NCBI GenBank assembly: GCA_024228115.1 | Contig: JAAETT010000135.1 | Coordinates: 1-64,000, forward strand | DNA from: a bacterium | GTDB taxonomy: Bacteria > Myxococcota_A > UBA9160 > UBA6930 | Reading direction: 5' to 3' | Length of the DNA stretch: 64,000 bases | Shown here: in pieces, positions 48,093-56,773 of the stretch | Numbering within the stretch: position 1 is the first letter of the stretch | Layout of the letters: each line of letters begins with the position of its first letter | The notes under the pieces: generated by a model | Databases searched by the model: none | Told to the model about the DNA's origin: nothing | The model's input: only the letters and a program-made list of their open reading frames with translations | Program-made: the position numbers and the translations under genes

Positions 48093-50519
48093 TCATTCGC
48101 TCGCAGCGGGTTGCTGCGCGTTGCGGATCAGCGTCCATAGCCGGTTCGGGCTCGCCGGCACCTCGGTTGCTAGGGCACCCATGGGGGCCAGGGCGTCGTT
48201 GATCGCCGAGAGAATGGCGGCGGGGGTCGTGTGCATCGCACCCTCGCCGCAACCCTTGGCACCGAGTGGCGTGAAGGGCGAAGGCGTCACGACGATATCC
48301 TTCTTCGTGGCCGGCACCTCGTAGACGGTCGGGAGCAGGTAGTCCATGAAGCTCGAGGTGAGGATCTGCCCCTGCTCGTCGTAGACATACTCCTCGAGGA
48401 GCGCTGCGCCGATGCCCTGGGCGATGCTACCCTCGGTCTGCCCCTCCACCGTGGCGGGATTGAGACGCGTCCCGCAATCGTCCACGACGCAGTACTCGAG
48501 GATCTCCACGAGGCCCGTGTCGGGATCCACCTCCAGCATCACGATGTGCACGGCCTGGGCGGCGGTGAGGTAGCTCTTCGCCCTGCCCTCTTCGTCCGCC
48601 TCCGTGCGGCCGGGCGCCGTCCAGACATGGGTTGCCTCGGGGCGCGGGTCCATGTCGGGAGGCAGGAGGTCACTTCGCGCCAGCATGGTGCCGGCGACTT
48701 GAGCCATCGGCATCTCGACGCCAGGCACCCCTCTTGCCACGAGCTTCCCGTCCACGAGATCGACCTGCTCAGGGTCCATCTGGAAGAGCCCGGCTGCCAC
48801 CTTGGCGAGTTTCAGCCTGAGCTTCTCGCAAGCGCCTAGCACCGCACCCGTGAGTGCGACACCCAGACGGCTTCCACCCGGTCCGAATGCCGGGGGCGCC
48901 GAATGCGTATCCAGGGGGACGATCGTGATGTCCTCGAACCCCACGTTGAAGTAGTCGGCCACCAGTTGGGTGGCCAGGGTGTACTGGCCCTGCCCCTCCA
49001 GGGCGAAGCCCACCCGCACGCTGATCTTCCCCATGATGTCGATACTGACGGTGGCGCCCTCCGGCACTCCGGTCCCCTGCATTCCCACGATCGCGTAAGC
49101 GTTCCAGTCGAAGACACCGGGCTCGATCGCGCTTACCACGCCAATGCCGACGCAACGTCCCTCTGCCCGGGCCTGCTCTTGCCGTTCGCGGAGCTTCCCG
49201 TAGTCCGCGAGCGCAAGCGCCTTGTCGAGCACGGCCTCGTAGTCGCCGCTGTCGTACTCGTTGCCGCTGGCGATCGTGTAGGGGAAGGCATCCTTCGGAA
49301 TGAAGTTCGTGCGTCGGATCTCCGCGGGGTCGATGTCGAGTTCGCGTGCCGCGATGTCCATCATCTGTTCCAGCACGCAGTTGTGCGGCGGCGGCCCCAT
49401 TCCACGGTACGGACCCTGGGGAAGCTTGTTGGTAGCAACGATCGTCAGGTCGTAGCGTGCAACCGGGATCGCATAAGGCCCGGTGAACGAAGCCAGCGGC
49501 TTCGCCGTGTTGATGGCGCCGAAGGCCTCACCCGTGGCCCCCATGTCGTCGAGCAGCTTGACGTCGAGGCCCGTGACGCGGCCGTCGTTCTTCACCGCAA
49601 GGGAAACTTCGTAGTGGCGATCCCAGGATTGGCTTCCACCGCCCGTCAGATACTCCGCGCGATCCTCGATCCACTTCACCGGCCGACCGCCGGCCTTGCG
49701 GCTGAGGAGCGCCGCTACATCGGTACCTCGCGTGCCGCCTTTACCGCCAAAACTCCCGCCATGGGGATGGGCGATCACGCGCACCTTGTTGGACGGAAGC
49801 CCCAGAACGGCGGCCCGGCCCAGCCCGAAGTGGGTGGCGGATTGGACACTCGCCCGGAACGTGATGCTTTCCTCCATCGGATCCCATTGGGCGATCACCC
49901 CGAACGTCTCGAGAGGATTGGCGCCCAGGCGATTCCAACGGAACTTTTCCTTGAAGACACGATCCGCGCCGTCGAACGCCTCCTCGACATCGCCCCAGGT
50001 GAAGACCCGTTGGAGCATGACGTTGGTGCCCTTCTCCTCGATCACGAGGGGGCTGTCCGGCTCCTTCGCCTTCGCAGCGTCGACCACGGCCTCGAGAGGC
50101 TCGTAGTCGACAGCGATCAGCTCGATGGCATCCTCGGCGACATAGCGGTTCACCGCCGCCACCGCGGCCACGGGCTCACCCACGTAGCGCACCTTGTCAC
50201 CCGCCATGCAGAGGGTGCCCCATTCCTCGGGCGCCGTGGGCCCGGGATGACTCCATCTCTTCGCGTCGTCTCCCGTCACTACCGCGAAGACGCCAGGCAG
50301 CTTCTCGGCTTCGCTGGTGTCGATCGAGGCGATCCGAGCGTGGGCTACCGGACTGCGCAGGATGGCGGCGTGCAGCATTCCTGGCAGGACCACGTTGTCG
50401 ATGAACTCCGTGCGCCCGGTGACGAGATGCGGATCCTCCACACGCGGGACGCCACGGCCCACCCAGCGCGGCGCGCTGTTGGGAAGATCTTCGAGGGACT
50501 TGGGAATCTGGATGGACAT
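48093..50519 (-). CDS. Xanthine dehydrogenase-family molybdopterin-binding subunit (CoxL-like)
   Basis: This 808-residue large subunit of a molybdenum hydroxylase shows GRGVPRVEDPHLVTGRTEFIDN at the start, GGSFGGKGG in the Mo-cofactor region, and GAKGCGEGAMHTTPAAILSAI near the end with the catalytic Glu. The active-site loop reads LPQGPYRGMGPPPHN, lacking the CSFR of true CO dehydrogenase, so CO is not the expected substrate. Such enzymes hydroxylate aromatic, N-heterocyclic or CoA-thioester carbons with water. The ATG at 50519 has GGAGA upstream; an ATG at 50543 abuts the small-subunit stop. Confidence 0.93.
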   Translation of the reverse strand: MSIQIPKSLEDLPNSAPRWVGRGVPRVEDPHLVTGRTEFIDNVVLPGMLHAAILRSPVAHARIASIDTSEAEKLPGVFAVVTGDDAKRWSHPGPTAPEEWGTLCMAGDKVRYVGEPVAAVAAVNRYVAEDAIELIAVDYEPLEAVVDAAKAKEPDSPLVIEEKGTNVMLQRVFTWGDVEEAFDGADRVFKEKFRWNRLGANPLETFGVIAQWDPMEESITFRASVQSATHFGLGRAAVLGLPSNKVRVIAHPHGGSFGGKGGTRGTDVAALLSRKAGGRPVKWIEDRAEYLTGGGSQSWDRHYEVSLAVKNDGRVTGLDVKLLDDMGATGEAFGAINTAKPLASFTGPYAIPVARYDLTIVATNKLPQGPYRGMGPPPHNCVLEQMMDIAARELDIDPAEIRRTNFIPKDAFPYTIASGNEYDSGDYEAVLDKALALADYGKLRERQEQARAEGRCVGIGVVSAIEPGVFDWNAYAIVGMQGTGVPEGATVSIDIMGKISVRVGFALEGQGQYTLATQLVADYFNVGFEDITIVPLDTHSAPPAFGPGGSRLGVALTGAVLGACEKLRLKLAKVAAGLFQMDPEQVDLVDGKLVARGVPGVEMPMAQVAGTMLARSDLLPPDMDPRPEATHVWTAPGRTEADEEGRAKSYLTAAQAVHIVMLEVDPDTGLVEILEYCVVDDCGTRLNPATVEGQTEGSIAQGIGAALLEEYVYDEQGQILTSSFMDYLLPTVYEVPATKKDIVVTPSPFTPLGAKGCGEGAMHTTPAAILSAINDALAPMGALATEVPASPNRLWTLIRNAQQPAASE

Positions 50520-50543
50520 GCGGTCTCCAGGGTCGGAAGGCAT

Positions 50544-51053
50544 CTAGGAGTGCTGGGGGGTGCCTGCGACGTGCGCATTCCGGAGCTTGGTCGCCGCCAA
50601 CCTCACCGAACGCAGGATCGACTGGTAGCCGGTGCAGCGACAGAGCTGCCCTCCGAGCGCGTCTCGGATCTCGTCCTCGCTCGGGTCCGGGCTCTCGCGG
50701 AGCAACTCGTGGACGGTCATCAGGAAGCCGGGTGTGCAGAAGCCGCATTGGAGGCCGTGCTCTTCCACGAAGGCCTGCTGGATCGGGTGGAGTTCTCCGT
50801 CCTGCTCCAGGCCTTCCACTGTGGTCAAGTTTGCCCCGTCGACCTGCACTGCCAATGTCAGGCACGAGCGCACGGCTCGGCCCTCCAGCAACACGGTGCA
50901 CGCTCCGCACACGCCGTGCTCGCAACCCACATGCGTCCCGGTCAACGCGAGTTCGCCGCGCAGGAGGTCGGCCAGGGTCGTGCGCGGCTCGACCTGCGCT
51001 TCGTGCGTGGTGCCGTTGACCGTCAGCGTGATCTTCTGCGGCGTCGTCATCAT
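50544..51053 (-). CDS. [2Fe-2S] small subunit of molybdenum hydroxylase (CoxS-like)
   Basis: The 169-residue protein has both [2Fe-2S] domains of the family: plant-type GCEHGVCGACTVLLEG...SC near residues 44-64, and the C-terminal four-helix type CGFCTPGF and CRCTGYQSI. It passes electrons from the Mo centre of the large subunit to FAD on the medium subunit. It overlaps the medium-subunit gene by 4 bases. There is no signal peptide, so the complex is cytoplasmic, unlike the Tat-exported DMSO-reductase-family enzymes in the same island. Confidence 0.95.
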   Translation of the reverse strand: MMTTPQKITLTVNGTTHEAQVEPRTTLADLLRGELALTGTHVGCEHGVCGACTVLLEGRAVRSCLTLAVQVDGANLTTVEGLEQDGELHPIQQAFVEEHGLQCGFCTPGFLMTVHELLRESPDPSEDEIRDALGGQLCRCTGYQSILRSVRLAATKLRNAHVAGTPQHS

Positions 51054-51949
51054 CGTTCCTCCTGGCCCGGCTCGCGGCCTCCAGCCCTCGTCACGGCTTC
51101 ACCCAGGGCTCGCACCGTCAGGACCCCTGCCAGATTGCGCCGGTACTCCGCGGAAGCATGAACGTCCGACAGGGGATCCTCGATGTCCTGGCTGGCGCAA
51201 GCGCCGGCCTCCTGGAAGACCGCCTCGCCCGGGCCCTGCCCGACGAGCTGTTGTTCGACCGCACCGAGCCGAGCCGCGGCTCCGCTGATGCCGAACAACA
51301 CGATGCGTACCTCCGAGAAGTTTCCGCTCCCGTCGAGTCGGACGGTGGCCGCCGCGCCGCCCAATGCGAAATCCCCATGTCGGCGCGCCACCTCCACGAA
51401 CGACCAGCCGGTGCCCGGAGCAAGAACTGGAACCCGCACTTCAGTAAGAACTTCAGTGGGTTCCAGGGCCGTCATCAGGTAACCCATGAAGAAATCATCC
51501 GCGCCAATCGTGCGCTCTCCGCCGGGACCCACCACCCGTAGCTCTGCGCCAAGCACGAGGGCCAGCGCCGGGTATTCCGCGGCCGGATCGGCATGGGCCA
51601 TCGAGCCTCCCACGGTGCCGCGGTTGCGGATCTGCGGGTGCCCCACGAGCTGGGTTGCGGCGAGCAGGGCCGGTTGGCGCCCTCGCACGAGGTCCGATTT
51701 CTCCACTGCGCGCTTGGTGGTCATCGCGCCGATGGCCAGCCAGTCGCCTTCCTCCCGGATGTACTGAAGCTCGGCGACCCGGCTCAGATCGACCAGCAAC
51801 TCGGGACGTGCCATGCGCATGTTCAGCAACGGAACCAGGCTCTGGCCGCCCGCAAGGATCTTGACGTCGTCGTCCGCGTGGCGCTCCAGCAGAGAGACCG
51901 CCTCGCCGAGCGTGTCCGGAGCCGCGTATTCGAAGCGAGCGGGCTTCAT
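51050..51949 (-). CDS. FAD-binding medium subunit of molybdenum hydroxylase (CoxM-like)
   Basis: The 299-residue flavin subunit has KILAGGQSLVPLLNMRMARP (residues 30-49) and the second FAD motif GHPQIRNRGTVGGSMAHADPAAEYPA (about residues 103-128), then a C-terminal CO-dehydrogenase flavoprotein domain. It accepts electrons from the 2Fe-2S subunit. It is the first gene of the long minus-strand run and is divergent from the MenB/BadI-like gene across 119 bases. That gap contains a TATGAT box at 52008-52013 but no clear -35. Gene order M-S-L is typical. Confidence 0.95.
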   Translation of the reverse strand: MKPARFEYAAPDTLGEAVSLLERHADDDVKILAGGQSLVPLLNMRMARPELLVDLSRVAELQYIREEGDWLAIGAMTTKRAVEKSDLVRGRQPALLAATQLVGHPQIRNRGTVGGSMAHADPAAEYPALALVLGAELRVVGPGGERTIGADDFFMGYLMTALEPTEVLTEVRVPVLAPGTGWSFVEVARRHGDFALGGAAATVRLDGSGNFSEVRIVLFGISGAAARLGAVEQQLVGQGPGEAVFQEAGACASQDIEDPLSDVHASAEYRRNLAGVLTVRALGEAVTRAGGREPGQEER

Positions 51950-52068
51950 GCAAACGCCTCCGCCACGACGGGAGCGGGACTCGCGGGCCCCCTCTCCGGC
52001 CGTAGCGTATGATGGTCTCCCCGAAGCTGGCAGCGATCGCGAGCACGGAGCGAGGAGAACGATTCCAC

Positions 52069-52950
52069 ATGAGTTGGAGCAACTGGCAGGAGGTCGAGGG
52101 CGAAGGGCTCGAGTTCGACGAGATCCTCTACGAGAAGAAGTGGCATGAGGAGCTGGAAGGAGGCGTGGCTCGGGTCACCATCAACAAGCCCGAGAAGTAC
52201 AACGTCATGACCCTCGCCACGGTCGACGAAATGTTCCGCGCTTTCTACGACGCCAACCATGACACGTCGATCGGTGTGATCGTGGTTGCCGGCAAAGGGA
52301 AGCATTTCGGCGTTGGGGGAGATGTCGATTGGGAGAAGTGGGGCCTGCGCGAGGCCTTCTACAACCGATATCCCCACAACCGATTGATCCGTCTGTCCCG
52401 CAAGCCGATCCTCGCCGCCGTGCAGGGCTACTGCCTGGGCGGGCATAACCACATGGCCTACTGCTGCGACTTCACCATCGCTGCGGACAACGCCAAGTTC
52501 GGCCAGGCCGGGCCCAAGGTGTCGAGCCCCGCGGACGGCTTCTTCGTGCCGTATCTCACCAAGGTGGTCGGCGCCAAACGGGCGCGCGAGATGTGGATGC
52601 TCTGCCGGCGCTATCCCGCAGAACAGGCCCTCGAAATGGGATTGGTCAACAAGGTCGTTCCTCTCGACAGCATGGAGGAGGAGATCGACGGCTGGTGCGA
52701 GGAACTCCTCTCCGTGAGCCCCGGCTGCCTCGAGATCCTCAAGGCGAGCTTCGACCAGGAAATGGACGGGTACGCCGAGATGGGAGTGATCTCCAGCCAG
52801 TTCTACCCGGACTGGTTCGACATGCCTGAAGGGAAGGAAGGCGGGGCCTCCTTCACCGAGAAACGCCCTCCCCGCTTCTGGAGCCTTCGCAAGAACGAAA
52901 GCAAGGCGCGTCAACAGCTCATCGATGACTACGAGGGAGAGAAAGATTAG
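52069..52950 (+). CDS. MenB/BadI-like crotonase, candidate ring-forming or ring-opening hydrolase
   Basis: The 293-residue crotonase resembles naphthoyl-CoA synthase MenB and 2-ketocyclohexanecarboxyl-CoA hydrolase BadI more than ordinary hydratases: HFGVGGDVDW, VQGYCLGGHNHMAYCCDFTIAADNAKFGQAGPKVSSPADGFF and GAKRAREMWMLCRRYPAEQALEMGLVNKVVP. In BadI-type enzymes this scaffold hydrolyses a beta-keto ring C-C bond. EchA20 is a crotonase performing ring opening in steroid degradation. The usual GGGN reads GGHN here. GAGGAG precedes the ATG at 52069. Divergent from the coxMSL genes; a single-gene transcript. Confidence 0.85.
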   Translation: MSWSNWQEVEGEGLEFDEILYEKKWHEELEGGVARVTINKPEKYNVMTLATVDEMFRAFYDANHDTSIGVIVVAGKGKHFGVGGDVDWEKWGLREAFYNRYPHNRLIRLSRKPILAAVQGYCLGGHNHMAYCCDFTIAADNAKFGQAGPKVSSPADGFFVPYLTKVVGAKRAREMWMLCRRYPAEQALEMGLVNKVVPLDSMEEEIDGWCEELLSVSPGCLEILKASFDQEMDGYAEMGVISSQFYPDWFDMPEGKEGGASFTEKRPPRFWSLRKNESKARQQLIDDYEGEKD

Positions 52951-52988
52951 GCGGAAGGCGACCGCCCGATCGTGAGGGTGGAAATGCG

Positions 52989-54218
52989 TCACCGCCTTCG
53001 CGCCTCCTCGATCTCCACATGGGTAGCGACGACGTCGTTCGAGACGAGATCCTCGATCTCACCCGACGCGTAGCCCAGCTCGCGCAACAACTCCTCGCTG
53101 TGCTCGCCCTGAAGCGGCGGCGGCTGGCGGACCTCGCAGGGCGTCCCGTGGAAGTGAATCGGCACTCCGGTGACGTCCACGGGCCCGAGCTTGGGGTGGT
53201 CCACGCTGACGATCATCCGGTTGTGCCGGACCTGAGGGTCCTCCGCAACCTCGACCGCCCCGTTGACCGGGGCGCAGAGCACGTCCGCAGCGACCAGCCG
53301 TTTCTGCAATTCATCGACCGTGAAGTCCTTGCAGCGCGCATCGATCAAGCGATCCAGCTCATCCTCGTTGGCGAGGCGTTGGTCGATGCTCTCGAAGCGC
53401 GCATCCTCCGCCCACTCGACGTCCAGGGCCGTACACAGGTTGCGGAAGAACTTCTCCGAGGGACACGTGATGACCGCCTTGCGATCGTCACCGCAGGTGT
53501 AGATGCCCGAAGGCGCGAAATAGAGGCTGCGGTTTCCCGTTCGCGGCGTCGGCTCCCGGGCGATGAGATAGGTGCCCAGGGAGCTGGCCTGGGCGTGGAG
53601 GAGCGCGTCGAGGAGCGAGATGTCAATGCGCTGCCCCTCGCCTGTCTCATCCCGTGTTCGGAGTGCCGTGAGCGCGGCCGTGCTGACGAGCAGGGAGGTC
53701 ATCACGTCGATCATGGGAACGGTGACCCTCACCGGTTCTCCCGTGCGCTCTCCGTTCAGCGCCAGCAGCCCGCCGAAGCCCTGGGCCAGGAAGTCGATCC
53801 CGGGACGGCCCGCGTAGGGCCCGTCGGCACCGAAGGCCGTGACGCCGATCCAGATGATGTCCGGGCGGTGCTTCCGCACCTGCTCGTAGTCGAGGCCCAG
53901 CTTGGAGAGCGCGGGCTCCCGGATGTTCGTGATCAGGACGTCCGTCGTCGCTGCGAGGCGCGCGAAGACCGCTCGGCCTGCTTCAGTCTTCAGCTCGAGG
54001 ACCATCGCCCTCTTACTCCGGTTGAGGCTGAGAAAGGGCGAATGCTCTCCGTCGCGTTCGGGACCCAGATGGCGGCTGTCGTCACCCCGATGGGATTCCA
54101 CCTTGATCACATCCGCACCGAGATCCCCCATCAGCGTCGCGCCATAGGGCCCCGCCAGCATGGTGGCCATGTCGAGTACGCGAATTCCCGCGAGCGGGCC
54201 CTTCGTGGTTTCGCTCAC
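52989..54218 (-). CDS. Family III CoA-transferase (CaiB/BaiF), third of a tandem trio
   Basis: The 409-residue CoA-transferase starts LAGIRVLDMATMLAGPYGATLMGDLGADVIKVESHRGD, with the catalytic Asp in VPMIDVMTSLLVS and a later YFAPSGIYTCGDDRKAVI segment. It begins at GTG 54218, sharing GTGA with the stop of the preceding CoA-transferase (4-base overlap). It is the last gene of the coxG-headed operon (57355 to 52989). Like its neighbours it should transfer CoA between a pathway acid and a donor such as succinyl-CoA. The substrate is not identifiable. Confidence 0.9.
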   Translation of the reverse strand: MSETTKGPLAGIRVLDMATMLAGPYGATLMGDLGADVIKVESHRGDDSRHLGPERDGEHSPFLSLNRSKRAMVLELKTEAGRAVFARLAATTDVLITNIREPALSKLGLDYEQVRKHRPDIIWIGVTAFGADGPYAGRPGIDFLAQGFGGLLALNGERTGEPVRVTVPMIDVMTSLLVSTAALTALRTRDETGEGQRIDISLLDALLHAQASSLGTYLIAREPTPRTGNRSLYFAPSGIYTCGDDRKAVITCPSEKFFRNLCTALDVEWAEDARFESIDQRLANEDELDRLIDARCKDFTVDELQKRLVAADVLCAPVNGAVEVAEDPQVRHNRMIVSVDHPKLGPVDVTGVPIHFHGTPCEVRQPPPLQGEHSEELLRELGYASGEIEDLVSNDVVATHVEIEEARRR

Positions 54219-55426
54219 GGGATGACTCCCTGCTCCTTGAGTTCGCTGATGCGATCCCATTCCATCTCGAGCAGGTCCATGAGGATGAGTTCAGTGTCCT
54301 GGCCCAGTTCAGGGCCGAGGCTCTCGACCCGTCCCGGGGTCTTGCTCAGCGTGATGGGCAGCCCGCGAACGTCCACCTCACGATTCACCTCGCCGCAGTG
54401 CACCTTGAGCAGGTAGTCGTTTTCCCAGGCCTGGGCGTCCCCGGAAACATCCTTCAGGTTCTGGATCGGGGCAGCGGGGATGCCGGACGACCTGCAGCGA
54501 CCGATCCACTCCTCCGAGTCCTGCTCCTGCAGGATGCTGTCGAGGACCGCAACCAACTCGGCATTGTGCTCCGTCCGCTTCGCCGCGCTATCGAACCTCA
54601 CGTCGCTAGCCAGTTCCGGCCGTTCGAAGCTCTCGCATAGCGCAGCCCAATTCTCGTCGGTGTCTTCGAGGCACAGGAAGACCCACTTGTCCTTTACCTG
54701 GTAGCGGTTCCAGAGCGGATTCCCGGCCTGACTCCTCGCCTGCTGCTCCGAGTAGAGCGAGTTCGCCGAAGCCAGGAAGGGCTGGAGTGTCGGGGCGGCC
54801 ATGAAGAGCTGTGCGCCGTAGAGAGACGCGTCGAGGAATTGTCCGCGGCCCGTTCGCCGACGCTCGTGAAGCGCCAGCATGATTCCCAGAGCCGACATGA
54901 GGCCACCGTAGGTATCCCCGGAGCCCATGCCGAGATAGATCGGAGGCTCGCCAGGCTCGCCCTGCCGGGTCATCAAGCCGGTCAGCGCCTGAACGTTGAT
55001 GTCGTAGGATGGCCGGTTGATCTCGCGAGCATGGCCGTAGCCACTGTTGGTGGCGAAGATGAGGCGGGGATTGATATCCCGGAGCTTCTCCCAGGTGAGC
55101 CCCCAGGCATCGAGATTCTGGCGCTGGAAGTTCGACAGGAAGACATCCGACTTGCGCACCAACTCGTAGAAAAGTTCCTGCCCTTCCGGCTTCTTGAGGT
55201 CGACCGCGAGGCTCTTCTTGTTGCGGTTGATGACCAGGAAGTATTGGTTCCAATCGCCGATGGCCAAGGCCTTGATGCTACGCACGCCGCGCGCACCGTC
55301 GCCGCCCTTGGGACGCTCGACGTGGATGACCTCGGCACCGAAGTCCGCAAGATATTGCGCGCAGACCGGCCCCTGCAGCCACTGGCTCAGATCGAGAACA
55401 CGGATGCCTTCGAGTGCCTGCTTCAT
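54215..55426 (-). CDS. Family III CoA-transferase, catalytic Asp present
   Basis: The 403-residue CaiB/BaiF protein begins LEGIRVLDLSQWLQGPVCAQYLADFGAEVIHVERPKGGDGARG and has the catalytic Asp in GMGSGDTYGGLMSALG. It overlaps both neighbours by 4 bases. The upstream paralogue at 55423 lacks the Asp, so these two are a natural candidate pair for a heteromeric CoA-transferase comparable to BbsEF. The function in the pathway is inferred only from family and context. Confidence 0.9.
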   Translation of the reverse strand: MKQALEGIRVLDLSQWLQGPVCAQYLADFGAEVIHVERPKGGDGARGVRSIKALAIGDWNQYFLVINRNKKSLAVDLKKPEGQELFYELVRKSDVFLSNFQRQNLDAWGLTWEKLRDINPRLIFATNSGYGHAREINRPSYDINVQALTGLMTRQGEPGEPPIYLGMGSGDTYGGLMSALGIMLALHERRRTGRGQFLDASLYGAQLFMAAPTLQPFLASANSLYSEQQARSQAGNPLWNRYQVKDKWVFLCLEDTDENWAALCESFERPELASDVRFDSAAKRTEHNAELVAVLDSILQEQDSEEWIGRCRSSGIPAAPIQNLKDVSGDAQAWENDYLLKVHCGEVNREVDVRGLPITLSKTPGRVESLGPELGQDTELILMDLLEMEWDRISELKEQGVIP

Positions 55427-56643
55427 GCCAAAGGCTCCGCGCCCAGGATCCCCTCGGCTTCGAGTTCCTGGATCCGGGCATCCGCATAGCCCAGCCGTTC
55501 CTGCAGGATCTCCGCGGTGTGCTGCCCCACGCAGGGAGCCATGCGGCGAAGACGTGCCGGGCTCTCGCTCATGTGGATCGGGAAGCCCAGGCTCTGGACC
55601 GCGCCGTGGGTGGGGTGTTCCAGGTTCAGGATGTAGCGATTGGCTTCGGCGTTGGAATCCGCGGCCGGGTAGTCGTACTTCTCGATGACGTCGGCGGGAA
55701 GCTGTTTCTCATCGAGCGCCTGCTTCCAATGGGAGCCCGGCCTGGTTCGGAAACGCTCGTCGAGGACCTGCATCATCTCGAGCCGACTCTCCCCGCAGCG
55801 TTTCTCGTGGCTGTCGAAGCGGGGGTCGGTGACGTCGAGGCCCATGATCTCGGCGAAGGCGGGCCAGTACTTGTCCGTATCCGGCATCGCCAGCGTGACC
55901 CAGCGGCCGTCGGAACTCGGATACATCGGACCGCTCATGGGGTTGCCGGAATCGAGACGTGAGAGCGGTTCGAGGAAGCGATCGTCGCGGATCGCGAGAT
56001 AGGCCTGCATGTCGAGGCTCTGCGAATACATGTTCCCGCCGAAGAGGGACGCGTCGACCACCTGCCCTTCCCCGCACTCTTCGCGGTGGTGAAGGGCAAT
56101 CATCGTGCCGAGCGCGAGCATCACGGCCGTGTGCATCTGGCCGACACCGGTGTAGACGGGAGGCTGTCCCGGCTGGGGCAGGGTCGGCATCACACCGGTA
56201 CGGGCCGCCGCCAACTCATCGTAGGCGGGCAGATCGCGATCCGGCCCCTTCGGGCCGAAGCCGCTCGCCCGGGTGAGCACGATGTCCGGCTTGAGGGCAC
56301 ATAGGCTCTCGTAGTCGCAGCCCTCGTTGTCCAAGGTCGCCGACGGTGCGTCCGTCAGGAAGACATCCGCCCCCGCAACGAGCTTCTCCAGGATCTCGCG
56401 ACCCGCAGGCTCAGCGAGGTTCACGGCGAGGCTCTGCTTGTTGCGATGAGCGAGTTCGTCGAGGGAGTTCCAGCGCTCCGGTGGATGCATGCCGTCCCGG
56501 CCGTGATCGACCGTTCGGGCGTCGGAGATATCCACGACTCGGATCACGGTCGCGCCGAAATCACCCAACAGCGCTCCGGCCAATGAGGCATAGAACTCTC
56601 GGGTCGTCTCGATGACGACGACATCCTGAAGCGCACCGCTCAT
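55423..56643 (-). CDS. Family III CoA-transferase homologue lacking the catalytic Asp
   Basis: The 406-residue CaiB/BaiF-family protein starts LQDVVVIETTREFYASLAGALLGDFGATVIRVVD. At the active-site position it reads GVGQMHTAVMLALG, with Gln where the sister at 54215 has Asp (GMGSGDTYGGLMSALG). It is therefore probably a non-catalytic or structural subunit. The ATG at 56643 follows GAGG; in-frame codons further upstream are outside the family alignment. It lies 130 bases after the coxG-like gene and overlaps the next gene by 4 bases. Confidence 0.87.
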   Translation of the reverse strand: MSGALQDVVVIETTREFYASLAGALLGDFGATVIRVVDISDARTVDHGRDGMHPPERWNSLDELAHRNKQSLAVNLAEPAGREILEKLVAGADVFLTDAPSATLDNEGCDYESLCALKPDIVLTRASGFGPKGPDRDLPAYDELAAARTGVMPTLPQPGQPPVYTGVGQMHTAVMLALGTMIALHHREECGEGQVVDASLFGGNMYSQSLDMQAYLAIRDDRFLEPLSRLDSGNPMSGPMYPSSDGRWVTLAMPDTDKYWPAFAEIMGLDVTDPRFDSHEKRCGESRLEMMQVLDERFRTRPGSHWKQALDEKQLPADVIEKYDYPAADSNAEANRYILNLEHPTHGAVQSLGFPIHMSESPARLRRMAPCVGQHTAEILQERLGYADARIQELEAEGILGAEPLA

Positions 56644-56773
56644 GCCAACCTCGCCGGGGCTAGCCCGGCCGGGCCGCGATCGGTTCCTACGCCGGATCCC
56701 TGAACACCACCCCATCCGACGGGGGCCGCCGCCTCACAAGCAACCCGGTAGCGGGGCATCGCTCGTCCCTCTC

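Noticed and set aside
48903-51161. 752-codon open frame on the plus strand opposite the CoxL/CoxS-like genes
   Set aside because: It is antisense to well-supported molybdenum hydroxylase subunits and no coherent domain is visible.
48093-51949. Aerobic carbon monoxide dehydrogenase
   Set aside because: Subunit order and CoxG fit the family, but the large-subunit loop lacks the Cys-containing CO-dehydrogenase signature, so only a CoxMSL-like hydroxylase is claimed.
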